Positions 11,346 through 22,765 of a stretch of DNA of 64,000 nt are shown in pieces. Each line of letters starts with the position of its first letter. Position 1 is the stretch's first letter. Under the pieces are notes generated by a model. That model was not told the DNA's origin and searched no databases. It saw only the letters and a program-made list of their open reading frames with translations. The stretch is from the NCBI GenBank assembly GCA_963457665.1, contig OY735206.1:61443205-61507204 (forward strand), read 5' to 3'. Source of the stretch: Thysanoteuthis rhombus (Eukaryota; Mollusca; Cephalopoda; Oegopsida; Thysanoteuthidae). The position numbers and the translations under genes are program-made.

Positions 11346-11997
11346 GACGATGATGATGACGAATATTGTTATCGTAATCATGAAGGGTTATTAAGAATAA
11401 GGATTGTACGTTTAAAATAATTATAACTCACCGGAGGCGATGTGTGTAATGAAAATCAATGATTAGTTCAATTATCCGGATCATAATCATGGTAATGCTG
11501 ACGATGATCTTGACGATAATCATGTCATAGCCATAACTGTAAAGATATAATCATGTTACAAGTTACACCATTGCTGGCGCCACTGAGGCAAAAAGATGAT
11601 TGCTAATTAACAATTCGGCTTTCATTCGAACGTTGTCGAATGAAAATTTGTTATCGGGTCATTAAACCGTTTTCAACTCGTAATCTAACCAAAATGCACG
11701 CTTGGCCATTAATTATTATGATAATCCGCCCATAAATTCACTGCACATTTTTAATTTTGCCTTCGCTACCAAAATGCCGACGAATTTATCAAGAAGCAAG
11801 ATTTGCCTGTTCAGATAGTGACTAACGTTTGGCTTATATTTTTATCATTTTCAAATTATTGATTGAAATTCAAACTATCATCACAAGGCGCTATTTATGA
11901 AGCTATTCATATCAATATTCATATCTATAGAATGATCAGTATGGCTGTTTCTGTATGTTTCTCTATGTATATTTCCTTATCTTCTGCTTGAGGGCAC
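11346..11997. other. Unannotated stretch
   Basis: AT-rich DNA with scattered GATGAT/ATAATCATG phrases (11345-11545), possibly a decayed trinucleotide tail. No gene recognised. Confidence 0.45.
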
Positions 11998-12335
11998 ATA
12001 TATTACACTTTGATCCATATTTGCTCGCTTCCCCACGAGAGGAACAAGGTGCGACACAAGGTCAGGTTAATGTCGGTCTCCGTACGGAAAGCTTCAAAAA
12101 TTGCTCCAGTTCACGCAACTAATGTTGCAAAAACGACCAGGACAAGCTCGACCCATCCGTTTTAGTGCAATGGGGAAGTGCTACCCTGGAACTTATTGAG
12201 CCCTCACCCTGAAACCGGGTTAAGTTATTTTTCAAAGCCACAGGACGAATCGTAAACCTCTTGCGCTTAGCAATACCGAACCTCGGTAAACCGGCCACGT
12301 CATTGTGAAGCTACTAAGTATGTACTGCGAACAGA
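11998..12335 (+). repeat. GC-richer tandem repeat unit A (possible LINE 3' UTR)
   Basis: Shares ordered blocks with the adjacent unit B: TTACACTTTGAT, CACGAGAGGAACAAGG, GACAAGCTCGACCCATC, GGGTTAAGTTATTTTTC and GCGCTTAGCAA. The composition is GC-richer than its surroundings. The GATACTACACTTT phrase also occurs at the end of the LINE insert at 44.7 kb, which suggests, but does not prove, a non-LTR 3' UTR. Confidence 0.6.
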
Positions 12336-12612
12336 TACTACACTTTGATTCGTGTTAATTCTCTTCCCTACAAGAGCAAGATGTGTGACAGGATTGCTTT
12401 CAATGTAGGGCTCCAGTTACGGGAAAGCTGGAAAAATTTCTCTAGCCCCAACAACTAGTTTTACGAAGTTGTCAGGGCAAGCCCGACCCATCTCTCTTAG
12501 TGTGTTGGGACCGTTCTGCGCCAGGGCGAACAGCTCTCCCGAGACTGGGTCGAGTTATTTTTTTAGGCCACTGAACGAATCCTATGCCTTTTGCTCTTAG
12601 CAAAGGGCTGGG
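12336..12612 (+). repeat. GC-richer tandem repeat unit B
   Basis: Second, diverged unit in direct orientation directly after unit A: GATACTACACTTTGATTC, CTACAAGAGCAAGATG, GGCAAGCCCGACCCATC, GGGTCGAGTTATTTTTTT and GCTCTTAGCAA. It is somewhat shorter than unit A. Confidence 0.6.
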
Positions 12613-12737
12613 GATGTAATACTTTATTCCTGATAGATATGGTCATTTTTGAAGGTGAACTATGCTTGCAAATAAATGAAAGAATGGTACTCCCTTCCTA
12701 ACCAATATTATACCATTGAAAAGCAGATCCTACTACA

Positions 12738-12995
12738 AGTATCCTCTAATTTTCGAAAGTTTGCTTTACACCTCTTTAGTCGCTTTTACGACGCTGCCGG
12801 AAAGCGAAAATAACATTTAGTTCTGTTTTCTTGTTTTCTCCTGCACTTCCCATCGCCCAAATCTCTGACCACTCAGTCCAACATCCCATCAGTGCCAATA
12901 TGAATTAATGATGATTGCGTCTTCGTTTCACGCCATTCCGGCTTACCAAATGTTTTTGGAATGATATACATTTAGAAAGCGGGGTAACCTTTATA
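12738..12995 (+). repeat. M1 MITE-like element
   Basis: Starts with AAGTATCCTCTAATTTTCG and TTTGCTTTACACCTC and ends with CATTCCGGCTTACCAAATG and AAAGCGGGGTAACC. The two ends are roughly inverted relative to each other. About 260 bp with no coding potential. Related copies lie at 7.5 and 53.6 kb. Confidence 0.55.
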
Positions 12996-13559
12996 TTAGT
13001 AATTGCTAGATTCAAAAATAAGAACTATCATCTACCATTTTCTCAGGGAACACGTTTTTAGTTGTAAATTATAGGTTTACGCATTTTTGTACTGTACTAA
13101 TCAGGTTGTAAACTGTCTTACTTACACTCCAATATCCTGTGCCTCAAGAATGACAGAAACTCCTTCTTTCTGTTGAGCCATGGAATGAGATATCTTTTGT
13201 GTGCGTTTATCACTTCACAACGGCTCTCGGAAGCAGAGTTATTGTGCCCCTAAAGCAGCTGAAACGGGAAAATACTTGCAGGTCGAATGGTCAAAAGCTG
13301 TTTTGGAATCCTTAAACCATCAATTAAACCCATATCTCTCCTTGATACGTTCACTACAAATATTCTACCAGAACTAAAATTTGAAAAATCTTTTCAGTAA
13401 CCCTGGTAAATGGATAATAAGTAACCCAATGTGCATGCGGTGAAAACTGATTATAGAGATTATGATGATTATTCTCACGAGAAGCATAGTAGAAGATCAA
13501 TTCACAGACAGTTACGATACTGGGAAGTTAAATGTAAATAATCTGTCCGCTCAAAATTC
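12996..13559. other. Unannotated stretch
   Basis: AT-rich DNA. A 65-codon open frame (13462-13659) has no recognisable domain. Confidence 0.45.
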
Positions 13560-13965
13560 AATCAATTATTCCTTAGTCGATGAAGTTACCCATCGACAAA
13601 ATGTCATTGAAATTCATTGGGGACATTTTTTTTATAGACAATCAGGGGTGAATATATAAATGTATAAGAAAATGAAAAAAAATATCTGTCCATTGGAAAA
13701 TTCCTTGACCCCCCACAAAATTTAACCTATCATTCTTTTTCTACAGCGTACGTTCCCAGAAAATTTCATTGGAATCCATTGAGTGACTTTGGAAATATCG
13801 CGTGGACATATAGCTACGATGCAGGGTTGTAACAGCAAACAATTCCTTGATCTACCCCAAAATTCAAATCGCTTTTTTGTTGCCCACCCTTACACAGGAA
13901 GCAATAGAAATTAATTTAGAACTTGTGGAGATACTGGATGAACAAACAGATAGACGTGCACGTGT

Positions 13966-13967
<2 letters not shown>
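13560..13967 (+). repeat. U2 dispersed repeat, two adjacent partial copies
   Basis: Blocks TCATTGAAATTCATTGGGGAC (13603) and TTTCATTGGAATCCATTGAG (13764) repeat the same motif. GGAAATATCGCGTGGACATA and GGAGATACTGGATGAACAAA follow. The 3' end (ACAAACAGATAGACGTG) runs directly into a long (TA)n tract. Confidence 0.6.
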
Positions 13968-14055
<88 letters not shown>

Positions 14056-14069
14056 ATATATATATATAT
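13968..14069. repeat. (TA)n-(GT)n-(TA)n microsatellite
   Basis: TA to about 14040, GT 14041-14054, TA to about 14069, directly at the 3' end of a U2 copy. Confidence 0.95.
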
Positions 14070-14685
14070 TCTTCGTCTACGTTCAAAAGAATTATCATTT
14101 TCTTTCCATTCGATAAATATTCCACTAGTGTTTATCTGATTGATTTTAGAAAACCTCTGTTTGAGGATCCTTCGTGCAATTAGATTAGAGCTCTAATCTG
14201 CATAGAATACATATGATTTAACATAAAAATGCAATTTAAGAACTGATGTTCGATGAGCCGTCCTTTAATAATGATAAAAATCGATAATGTTATGCAGCAG
14301 ATTTGGAATTAGTACCTTTGAATTTATTATGTCAAGTGTAAAATAAATTATACTCCAAAATGCCTTGACCTCTATACTTTTTACCGAATCGGAACCCGAC
14401 GATAATTATAGAACTCCATTTGTCTGTCCGACGCGAATTCGATAGAATCAGCAATGACTTTGTACTTCATCATTTGTGGCGATGACCGCCATCTTAGAAA
14501 AGTGGGTTGGTTTCAAACTCGATTGAAGATTTCCATCGTCATTTCTAGTCGACTATTTCAGCCAGAGGAAGATGCTATGTCCACCATAACTTTTTTCTCA
14601 TTTTTTAGGTTCAAAACTTACTAACAATCACTGACTGACGGCATTCATGACTGCTCAACAATGAGCTGTGAGACCCGATACGTCT
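14070..14685. other. Unannotated stretch
   Basis: AT-rich DNA; no recognised gene or repeat. Confidence 0.5.
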
Positions 14686-14805
14686 ATACATCTATATCTA
14701 TCTATCTATGTATCTCCATTCATCTCTATCTATATCAATTCATATGTCTATCCATATATCTATCTATGTATTTATTTATATGTACCTATATCTACTTATC
14801 TCTAA
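14686..14805. repeat. Degenerate (TATC)n tract
   Basis: Tetranucleotide TATC/TCTA repeats with many interruptions. The Ser/Ile/Tyr/Leu frame across it is an artefact. Confidence 0.85.
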
Positions 14806-15845
14806 GGGGTGAGGGCAAAAACATCTTTTTCAGACAAAATTAGTTGTAAAGGCCGCCAATTATTATGTTTGAAAGTAGGGGCAGGTCACTCGTGTCAATA
14901 TTCCAATAAAAATGGTGTATAGTTATAAGGGTTTGACGTCTTCCTTGGCTGTTTTAATGTATTAGAGGTAATTTTCGAATATTTTCGTTGACTGAACTCA
15001 GCTTTGTTAGAGTAAAATCATATTTTCTACGAACATATTAACCATTTGGTTTCTTTAAAAAGTTTAGTTTAGAATATTGACCGAATAATAGATAGATCCG
15101 ATCAACCGAACAGGGCAAATAGTTTTTCTAAAACATATCGATAGAAAACTCTTGTTAGAATCAACGATCAATACAAGGGAGGTAACTCAATCAACTAAAA
15201 CACGACGTGGTATATTTCTGAGAGTTTGGTTTCATCATATTTCACGTGAGTCACGAGCTAAAATCATTTGAAAAAAATTTGAGAAATAAAACATTTTTTG
15301 TCATTGTATCACGTTTTGTTTTTAAAAGTGGTAATTCGGTAGCACTATTGGTCATAATAGACAAAGCAAATTAGCAATGAGTACAGACGTTTAAATCGGT
15401 TCTTACAATATGGTCATATTATGCGGTCGGTCCTAGAAACCAACGCACCAATTAGGCGGAATCTACTGTATTACCAAAATGTATTACCAAACAGGAAACA
15501 CCGAATGTTGTCGCTGGATTTGAAAATGTCTGTAATGACAAATATATTAGAAAAAAAGAAGGGGAAATCGATAACTCGACAGATATTGAACACAAGACAA
15601 AAATCAATATATCTTTTGGGTGGTCATTGGCAACAGAATTGATTCAATGGTCCTTCTCATATTCGCTTTTATTCAAAGTGGGAAAATAAGAATTTGATCA
15701 ACTGCTTATAGTACAGCGAGAACTTTAATGAAAAGATTAATCCTTCGAAAGTATATATTTAGTGATAAGATTCTAGATAATTTTATTCTTCTATGCTTAA
15801 TTTTTAATGATGTTATTCTAATTTTGTATTTGTGAATGCATACAT
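14806..15845. other. Unannotated stretch
   Basis: AT-rich DNA. A 73-codon frame at 15421-15642 has no recognisable domain or convincing splice sites. Confidence 0.45.
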
Positions 15846-16060
15846 GTACAAGGTATGCCTAGAAATATCCATCCATTTTGAATATCTCGAGAACCGGTTG
15901 TGCAGCTTTGGTGTAACTTACCGATTGATCAGAGGGGGCCTTACGCTGGGACAAGTGTGTGAGATTTCAAGTGTAGTACTTTGTAGGGGTCTAGGCTGTC
16001 ATTGCTCCAGATACGCTTTTTATGTTGATGTTAAATGTGTGGATACCCTCTAGACAGATA
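15846..16060. other. Possible old transposon-derived segment
   Basis: Contains TTTTGAATATCTCGAGAACC, a kind of phrase seen in invertebrate transposon non-coding DNA, in a slightly GC-richer context. No frame, inverted repeat or second copy supports a firm call. Confidence 0.2.
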
Positions 16061-16590
16061 TCGCATATATGATATCTACTACAAGATGTTAGATTCTTTT
16101 TATGTTTCGACGTGCCATGACCTTGTGATACAGTTAATTTACTTCCATTTTATGTTCTCTTCACATGTATGTATTTTATTGCCATTGCTCCATTTACGTA
16201 TAAAAAGATATTCTACGCAAGTTTTGCTGAAGTACTCGTCTACTCTATTTCCTGTTCATTTTTCTCTTTTGTTTTTCTCGCTGCAATTAAGTTTTTCTTT
16301 ATCTCGCATCTCTTGTGTCCCTTTTTTTAACCTTTTTTGTCGCAAAAGGAGATATAACAAATGAGAGAGAACAGAGTTCCAGATGCACCCCTTTAAATTC
16401 TGGGGAATTTGTCCATGAAAGATTGCTCAACTTAGTTACTATGATTATAATTCGAAGTTATCCCCCTGTGTAAGAATACAGCAATGTCAAGAAGGATGCT
16501 ACATACGAATGGCTGCGGCAAACGTCCGTGCTGCATTCAGTTCGCACTGCTGTTCAAATTGCTGAAAATTTGGGAAGAACTTTGTATTTA
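16061..16590. other. Unannotated stretch
   Basis: Partly pyrimidine-rich (16250-16345). The 109-codon frame at 16035-16364 is Phe/Leu/Ser-biased and looks like low-complexity chance coding. Confidence 0.45.
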
Positions 16591-16660
<70 letters not shown>

Positions 16661-16693
16661 CAGTATCTATCCATCTCTCTCTCCACACACACT

Positions 16694-16724
<31 letters not shown>

Positions 16725-16803
16725 GTGTGTGTGTGTGTGTATGTGCGTGTGTGTATGTGTGTGTTTGCATGTGTGTGTGTGTGTGTGTGTGGAGAGAGAG
16801 AGA
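16591..16803. repeat. Compound (CA)n/(TA)n/(GT)n microsatellite
   Basis: CA 16596-16626, TA 16627-16660, CA 16685-16712, short TA, then GT to about 16790 and GA. The CA arm at 16685-16712 and the GT arm at 16723-16790 form a potential long hairpin. Confidence 0.95.
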
Positions 16804-17214
16804 TGGATAGATACTGAGATAGATAGGTTGGGACAATTTTAACAAAAGTATCCCATTCAGTGCCTGAATTTTAATTAGTACCAAATGTGTCTAATGTTGT
16901 TATCTGTATCATGAAAACTCTCCGTTTCTAATCTAAAACATTACTCTGGGGATATTAACCACTGTCGACCTATCACAAGAACTCTTCATCCTTGAATATC
17001 TTGCCCAAACTGCTCGTTGCATCGTCTTGCTGGTTTTAATTATAGGATCTCTAGAAATTAGATTCGATGAACATCACATATCTTTGAACGAAGTTTGCTG
17101 CAAGTTGAACGAATCTTTGAATATTTAATGCTATAAATACTCAACGAATCATTTCCTTCTAATGAACAAATACACCTATACTAATCAATATTTTTTTCAA
17201 ATATTTTTCTTCAT
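16804..17214. other. Unannotated stretch
   Basis: AT-rich DNA; nothing recognised. Confidence 0.5.
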
Positions 17215-17300
17215 GATATATACACAATACAAAAGCAGTAATCATATTCAGTCAGAATAGAAGAGGGATTTGACCCTGCAGCAGCCAAGCTTGTCTAGAC
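17215..17300 (-). repeat. SINE-C body fragment
   Basis: CACAATACAAAAGCAGTAATC, CAGTCAGAATAGAAGAGGGA and TTTGACCCTGCAGCAGCCAA match SINE-C text at 37.75 and 58.05 kb. The strand is assigned from copies that retain the tRNA-like promoter. Confidence 0.65.
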
Positions 17301-18640
17301 GTTGTTGGTAGCAAATATGTCGATGAGATTTTTTTTTAATCCTGGATTTAAAATGATCTTTTCGTTTTGCTATAGCACGTGATAATGAAGTTCCAACCAA
17401 CCCTATCTTAGAGATGAATCATTTAATATCAAATCATCCGACTTTAGGAATTTTCCCAGGTAACCCTCTAACATTCCTTTAGAAAAATCACGAATATACA
17501 TATACCTTTCTTATGGAAGAATCCAAAACGTTAGACCTGAATCACTAATAGTTTTGAAATTCAAAATCTAAATTTTAAGCATTTTAACAAACAGGTTTTC
17601 CGTCCAAACTTCGACATTTATGGCTCCTTTGGTATGACATGTGCAGCTCTGTACCTTTGTAAATAGTCGAGATTGGATATATAATCACATCTCATATAAT
17701 GTATCTCATGTACTTATAATCTTATAAGGCCCTGAAAATGGTCCCAAATCCAAAACGTAATGAGACAACGCCCTATTTGAGAGCTTTTCACTCAATCAAT
17801 ATGCTAAATGAAGCACTCGTAGTGACAAAATAATGCTCAAATTTCAGGAAGTGGGTCGGAGTGAGATTTGATATTGTTTCTGAAGCGGTGAACTTTTCTG
17901 TCTCCCACCCTGTATGTACTAAAATTCATTACTCTAGAAGGATATTCATCAAAAACACCAAGCTTTCGTCAGATCATCATCAGATTCATAAAAAAATATG
18001 TATATGGTAAAAATATGGAAATGGTGGTTAGCTGCCCACGTGGTCAAATGAGGACCTGAAGTTTTTAAGAACACCGGAAAATAGAGCACATTTCAAACAC
18101 TCATTTTGATACTCTTATAACAACAATAAATTTGGTTACTGCATACAAGTGACCAATATATTATGAATCAGTATAAAAAATATGATTGCTTTATACGACA
18201 TACTGATAGAATGAGAAGCTCTCAAAGTGGTGCTGTCTTTTTACTTTGAGATACCCGGCAATTTTTAGAGCCTTGTGGGGGAAGAAAGTGCATAACATAC
18301 ACTTGATCTCATTACGTTTCTTGATTTTGCAGAAAGGTTAGCTCTAACCACTGAGTTTCAAAGTTTAAAAAAAAAGCCGTATCAAAGGAACTATGACTGT
18401 CGAACTTAGAACGGACAGGCTTGTTCAAAAATAATTCATAAGGTTACGTATAATTTCAAAGGTTTTAGATTTTAAAACCATTAGTGATACAGACCTATTA
18501 TTCTGGATTTATCCACAAGTTCAGTATCGGAGTACGTGTGATTTTTCTTTAGTGTGGTTAACTTGGCGAGTATCGGGTGATTTGGAATGGAATGGCTTGG
18601 ATGAAATATTGATTATCAACCTCCTCTCCCTCCGACGCTC
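17301..18640. other. Unannotated stretch
   Basis: About 1.3 kb of AT-rich DNA with no gene, transposase motif, SINE promoter or tandem repeat that I recognise. Confidence 0.5.
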
Positions 18641-18668
18641 TTTTTCTCTCTCCAGCTGCCCCCTGTCT

Positions 18669-18762
<94 letters not shown>
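18641..18762. repeat. (CT)n-(TA)n compound microsatellite
   Basis: CT-rich from about 18650, pure CT about 18674-18709, then TA to about 18760. Confidence 0.95.
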
Positions 18763-18763
<1 letters not shown>

Positions 18764-18900
18764 CTTGAGATGAGAGCAAATTCCAGGATTCTTTGCCAAG
18801 AAGTTGCAGATCAAGTATCTATATTTCTGGTCGTGTGGGTTACAGCAAGGATTTCATGATCAATCAAATTCTTTACGGCCTTCTGAAGACAGTCACTTAC

Positions 18901-19065
18901 TGATGACACTTCCATTACCAAACAGTAGACGGCGTGACACATGGTAAATTCTACCAGGCTATTATCTTGCTCGTACACGGCTGTCCATTCTCCCTTGGAT
19001 TCCGATTTCATCCTAATCAATGGGTCCTTCAATTCCAGTCTATTTATTATCGATCGATCAATTGG
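18901..19065 (-). CDS. Candidate internal exon of an unrecognised gene
   Basis: Minus-strand open segment of exactly 165 bases (55 codons). It is bounded by a plausible acceptor (CTTTCATCCATATTTTAG ending at 19066) and a near-perfect donor (TCA followed by GTAAGT at 18900-18895). The encoded peptide includes LELKDPLIRMKSESKGEW and VEFTMCHAVYCLVMEV, a mixed composition unlike the low-complexity frames elsewhere in the window. I do not recognise the protein. No second copy exists in the window, which argues weakly against a repeat. The exon length is a multiple of three, so inclusion would keep frame. The frame also stays open through the donor to 18811. Alternatives: a chance open frame, or part of an unrecognised transposon. 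No partner exon was found. Confidence 0.4.
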
Positions 19066-19069
19066 CTAA

Positions 19070-19590
19070 AATATGGATGAAAGCAGATAGACTTTTGTGA
19101 AAGAAATTGCATGTTGCAATTCTACCGGTTAAAGATATAATTTATTCCTGAAAGCTGCTCTCTACTATTTCACATCCTATCGCCTACTATGTTGAGTTTG
19201 CAAGTTAATGATACCCTAAGAATGCAATTAGCATTTTTTTGTAGATGAACAAGGTTTAGGCGTAATAAGGTTATAATAAACCTTTTTAAAAAATCAGCTC
19301 TGTGTTCGATCCCAGGAAAATTCTACTGTCAAATCAACTTTCAGTGTCGGAATCAGTCATTTAAACCGATGGTTATAAGATGATGCAAATATCATGAAAG
19401 ATTCCAGTTAGATCAAGATAGTAAAAAAAGAAAAGAGAAAGTCTTGCACGCTCTTTGTATTGGCGAAAGATAACGAAATATAAGTCCATGTTGCTGATTA
19501 TTTTTCTCTTATCTCCTTATATTCCTTCTCTTGAACTGAAAATTCCATTTGAATTTAGAAAATAGTTTTCTGGCGAGATGTTTTGAAATT
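19070..19590. other. Unannotated stretch
   Basis: AT-rich DNA. GTTCGATCCCAGG near 19308 looks like a Pol III B box, but no convincing A box lies upstream, so no SINE is called. Confidence 0.4.
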
Positions 19591-20062
19591 TAAAACAATC
19601 AGGTTAGTCACTCAATGGAAAGTATCACAAGACTAAAGTCGCTTGGCAGCGTGTTGTGTTGGGGGTGGTCAATTAAAAATTGAAAGAGGGATCGATCAAT
19701 AAGTAAGTTATTTCTCTCGCCTTTTGTTCGGCAGTGATCTCAAAAAGTCTGAATTTTCGAATATGAATGCTGCCGGACACGGAATAGGGATTATTATAGT
19801 GTAAACTCATATTGCAAATTGAACCCCACCCCACAAAAAAACTATTGGGTGCATCAAAAAACATAAATATCTTCTAGACATAATTAGGGGTAAATGTTTG
19901 AATTTTCAGTCCTGCTGCGGCATTAGTACCGCGGCCAGTACGCATGACATATGTAAACAAGGCCAGCAGCAATCCAGACAGCAGGTATAACTTGAAAACA
20001 GACAAACAAAAAAGAAAAAGCAGGGTTTTAGTGACAGTTTTGGTTGACTGTATCTAACAGAT
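19591..20062 (+). repeat. U1 unclassified repeat, copy 3
   Basis: Runs from CAGGTTAGTCACTCAATGG through GCAGCGTGTTGTGTTGGGGG, TCGCCTTTTGTTCGGCAGTG and GGGTAAATGTTTGAATTTTC to AGTGACAGTTTTGGTTGACT. It is the longest uninterrupted copy (about 470 bp). No coding frame is shared with other copies. Confidence 0.8.
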
Positions 20063-20209
20063 ACAGATATGTGGCATAAAATAGTACCTTTTTTTAATCG
20101 TAAGAAACTGTAAAGAAGTAGATACAGGCTTCCCCCATTAGAACGCAAAGATGAAACCTTTCGTAAGCCGGAATGGTTTGAAGCAAAGAAGCAATCACCA
20201 TTATATTTG

Positions 20210-20276
20210 CTTACGATATATTTGCTTACTCAAGATTCTTTATCTACCAGAGTCCTCCATTCCACAGTTGGAAGAG
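20210..20276 (-). repeat. SINE-A 5' fragment
   Basis: ATTCTTTATCTACCAGAGTC and CTCCATTCCACAGTTGGA are the reverse complement of text at 40461-40500. The fragment abuts the (TA)n tract at 20277. Confidence 0.6.
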
Positions 20277-20290
20277 CATATATATTTATA

Positions 20291-20369
<79 letters not shown>
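20277..20369. repeat. (TA)n microsatellite
   Basis: Roughly 90 bp of TA directly adjoining a SINE-A fragment. Confidence 0.95.
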
Positions 20370-20373
<4 letters not shown>

Positions 20374-20394
20374 TAAATGCAAAGGTTGCAGTTT

Positions 20395-20690
20395 GACTCT
20401 TCAGCAGCTGATCTCGTTTTTATTTATTTCATTTTCCTTTTTCCCCCTTTCAATTTACTCCTTTTTTTTCTTTCTTTTTCTATTCTCCCTTCTTTTTATC
20501 CTAGTCTTTCTTCACCTTCCTCCTTTCTTTTCTTTCTTTTGATTGACATTCGGTCCATCTTTGTCGTTTCTTCCTCTTTTCCTCTCTTCATCCCAATCCC
20601 AAACTTCAGTTTTCTTCCTGCCTTTTCTTTTAACTACTTTTAACTTCAACTCCTGTCACCCTCTCCTCTTCTACGGCCTTCATCTCTGAC
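20395..20690. repeat. Long polypyrimidine-rich tract
   Basis: About 300 bases on the plus strand strongly biased to C and T. Frames here give Phe/Ser/Leu/Pro strings and are not credible genes. A similar but shorter tract lies at 28800-28990. Confidence 0.8.
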
Positions 20691-21179
20691 AAATCAAACA
20701 AGACATGAATCGATCATTGTATTACGATCACAGAAGATAAGCTCTTACAAAAGAAGCAATCAAATTACAAATTTATAATGAACTGACTACCCTGAGAATA
20801 ATGTTAAACATTCAAAAGATCACTCAGTAAAACTCCTGTCTCAAATAATTATGGACATCTAAAGATGATAATCTTCAAAATAGGTGGTCATGATCTCTTT
20901 TCTCTTGGTTTTATGTATCAAACACTAATGAAAGTTTTTTCTTTCAAACTATTTGGGTCAGTTCACTAAGAAGATTGTCATTAAAAATCCTGGATTTTGC
21001 CTTCATTCAACACCAAAGTTGACGGGGAACGTGTAACTACCTCAGCCACGAGACAGACCACTGTTCACTTTTCCACTTTTGAGGGTGATCTTGGTGAATT
21101 ACAAGATTTTAGAAACGGGATTTACCTAATGCAATAGCCCACATTTAAAAGCAGGGATATTCCCGGGTGTGTGTACGTT
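20691..21179. other. Unannotated stretch
   Basis: AT-rich DNA with nothing recognised. Confidence 0.5.
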
Positions 21180-21480
21180 AATTCAATGTAATCCATTAGA
21201 TAACTCAAATGGATATGTGCAGGGCGTGTTGCAAGAATGTCAGACAACAACTGGACACCAAAATTCACAATATAGATCCCCAGAGATCAAATGCAGAATT
21301 ATGCCCTGTAATAATAAGATGACGATTTTAGGTAGGTTCCGGAGATACTGACTCCGCGACGCCTGAGAGAGAAAGAGAGAAAAAGAGAGAGATAGAGATA
21401 CACAGAGAGACAGAGAGAGATGCTAAATCATGGGGAAATTCTATGTCAAGCGACAAACTTTAAAAGGATGATGATAATGA
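21180..21480 (+). pseudogene. RTE-type LINE 3' fragment
   Basis: The decayed peptide IQCNPLDNSNGYVQGVLQEC and the following text parallel the IEYIRKLKWQWAGHVARM and WIPRDHMRNRG region of the copy at 50.4 kb. The tail includes CTCCGCGACGCCTGAGAGAG, a (GA)n expansion at 21362-21420 and a GATGATGATAATGACGAC end. It is 5'-truncated and has stops. Confidence 0.7.
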
Positions 21481-22006
21481 CGACGAACCATTTGTGTTCA
21501 TTATCACTAATTTCAATGCTTTAGCTCAAAGATTTCGCGTGGGCTAATAAGAAAATAAATTATGTTTGTTTAGTCTTGGATGATCGTTGATCTTGATCAA
21601 AATGTTCGTAGCATTGACATAACTCGAGCACGACGAGGCAGGAAGCGAGTGGTGCATTCAGGCTATTGAAAGAGATAGTGATCTGTTCACATGGCCTGCA
21701 ATCAGACTTTACATAGTTGGAGTAAATCGAAATATGCAGGCGTAATTTAGGATCGAGACAAAAATTTAGATTGTGAGATGAAATGCGTAGATGCCCAGTG
21801 CGATTAGAATTACAATAAAGCATTTTGAAGCAAAAGAATGAACTGTAATCTCACTTCCAAGCATTTCATAAAATGGGTTGGATATTTAGCTCATCATCTT
21901 TATTGTTTTCTCAAAGATAAAATTCTAGCTAGATTCCAACCCAACCCCAAATCTGCATAATAAAAACCCGAATGCACCCCACAAGGATTCAGTACATCCA
22001 TATATG

Positions 22007-22009
<3 letters not shown>
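21481..22009. other. Unannotated stretch
   Basis: AT-rich DNA. The 87-codon minus-strand frame (21560-21823) has no recognisable domain. Confidence 0.45.

Positions 22010-22097
<88 letters not shown>
22010..22097. repeat. (CA)n-(TA)n microsatellite
   Basis: CA about 22010-22041, TA to 22097. It sits at the 3' end of the minus-strand RTE relic that follows. Confidence 0.95.
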
Positions 22098-22098
<1 letters not shown>

Positions 22099-22765
22099 CA
22101 ACTATCATATGTCTACACCTGACTTCTGTCATGTCCCGCCGGAATCCCTTCATCTTTTGTCAGGTATTTTCCCACTGTGTTCTCTGTTTCATGAGCACCG
22201 ATCGGTGAACGTTTTTGTTATCGTTTCGTCTGACTAATTTTCGTCATTTTCCTTGCCTAATTATTTGTATATCTTTCACCTGACACCTCTCTTAAATCAA
22301 AGTTAATGTCTTGGAGTTACCTCCAGAATTTCTCTTTCCATTGCTCTCCCTGGGATTCTACGTCGATTATCAGTGTGTTTTAATGTCCATGTCTTGCATT
22401 TGTAATTCATAGCTAGTATTATACATTCATTTTATACTTTAAGCTTCAAGAAGCTCTTCAACATGTATCTATTCATACCAAATGCTTCCGTGCCAATTTT
22501 TATGAGTCGTTCGATTTAGCTTTCATGGTCTTCTTTCATCTATATTACCTGACCTAGGTAAACGTATTCAACCCTTTCTAAGAAACCTCCCTCTATTCTT
22601 ATGGACTTTTGGTAGGACATTTTACTTGAACATCACATTTGTCGTTATTCCAATTCATGTTTAACCCTTTTTTTACTTTCTCTTTGTAGACCATTCGACA
22701 TATTTGTGATTTTCTGATGCTTCTCACGTCATGTCTCATAATCTACAAAGGACAAAGTTTGGGGG
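22098..22765 (-). pseudogene. BovB-like RTE LINE relic
   Basis: Minus-strand translation with stops gives MNWNNDKCDVQVKCP near 22650, IEGGFLERVEYVYLGQVI near 22580, ERLIKIGTEAFGMNRYMLKS near 22480 and NECIILAMNYKCKTWTL near 22400. These correspond to the EYVYLGQ, IKIGWEAFG and NECIIPAMTYGCETWTL motifs of BovB-lineage RTE proteins, which differ from the main RTE family in this window. Multiple stops and at least one internal deletion are present upstream. The element is inactive. Confidence 0.75.

Noticed and set aside
19295..19345. SINE at GTTCGATCCCAGG
   Set aside because: The upstream A box is not recognisable and there is no second copy.
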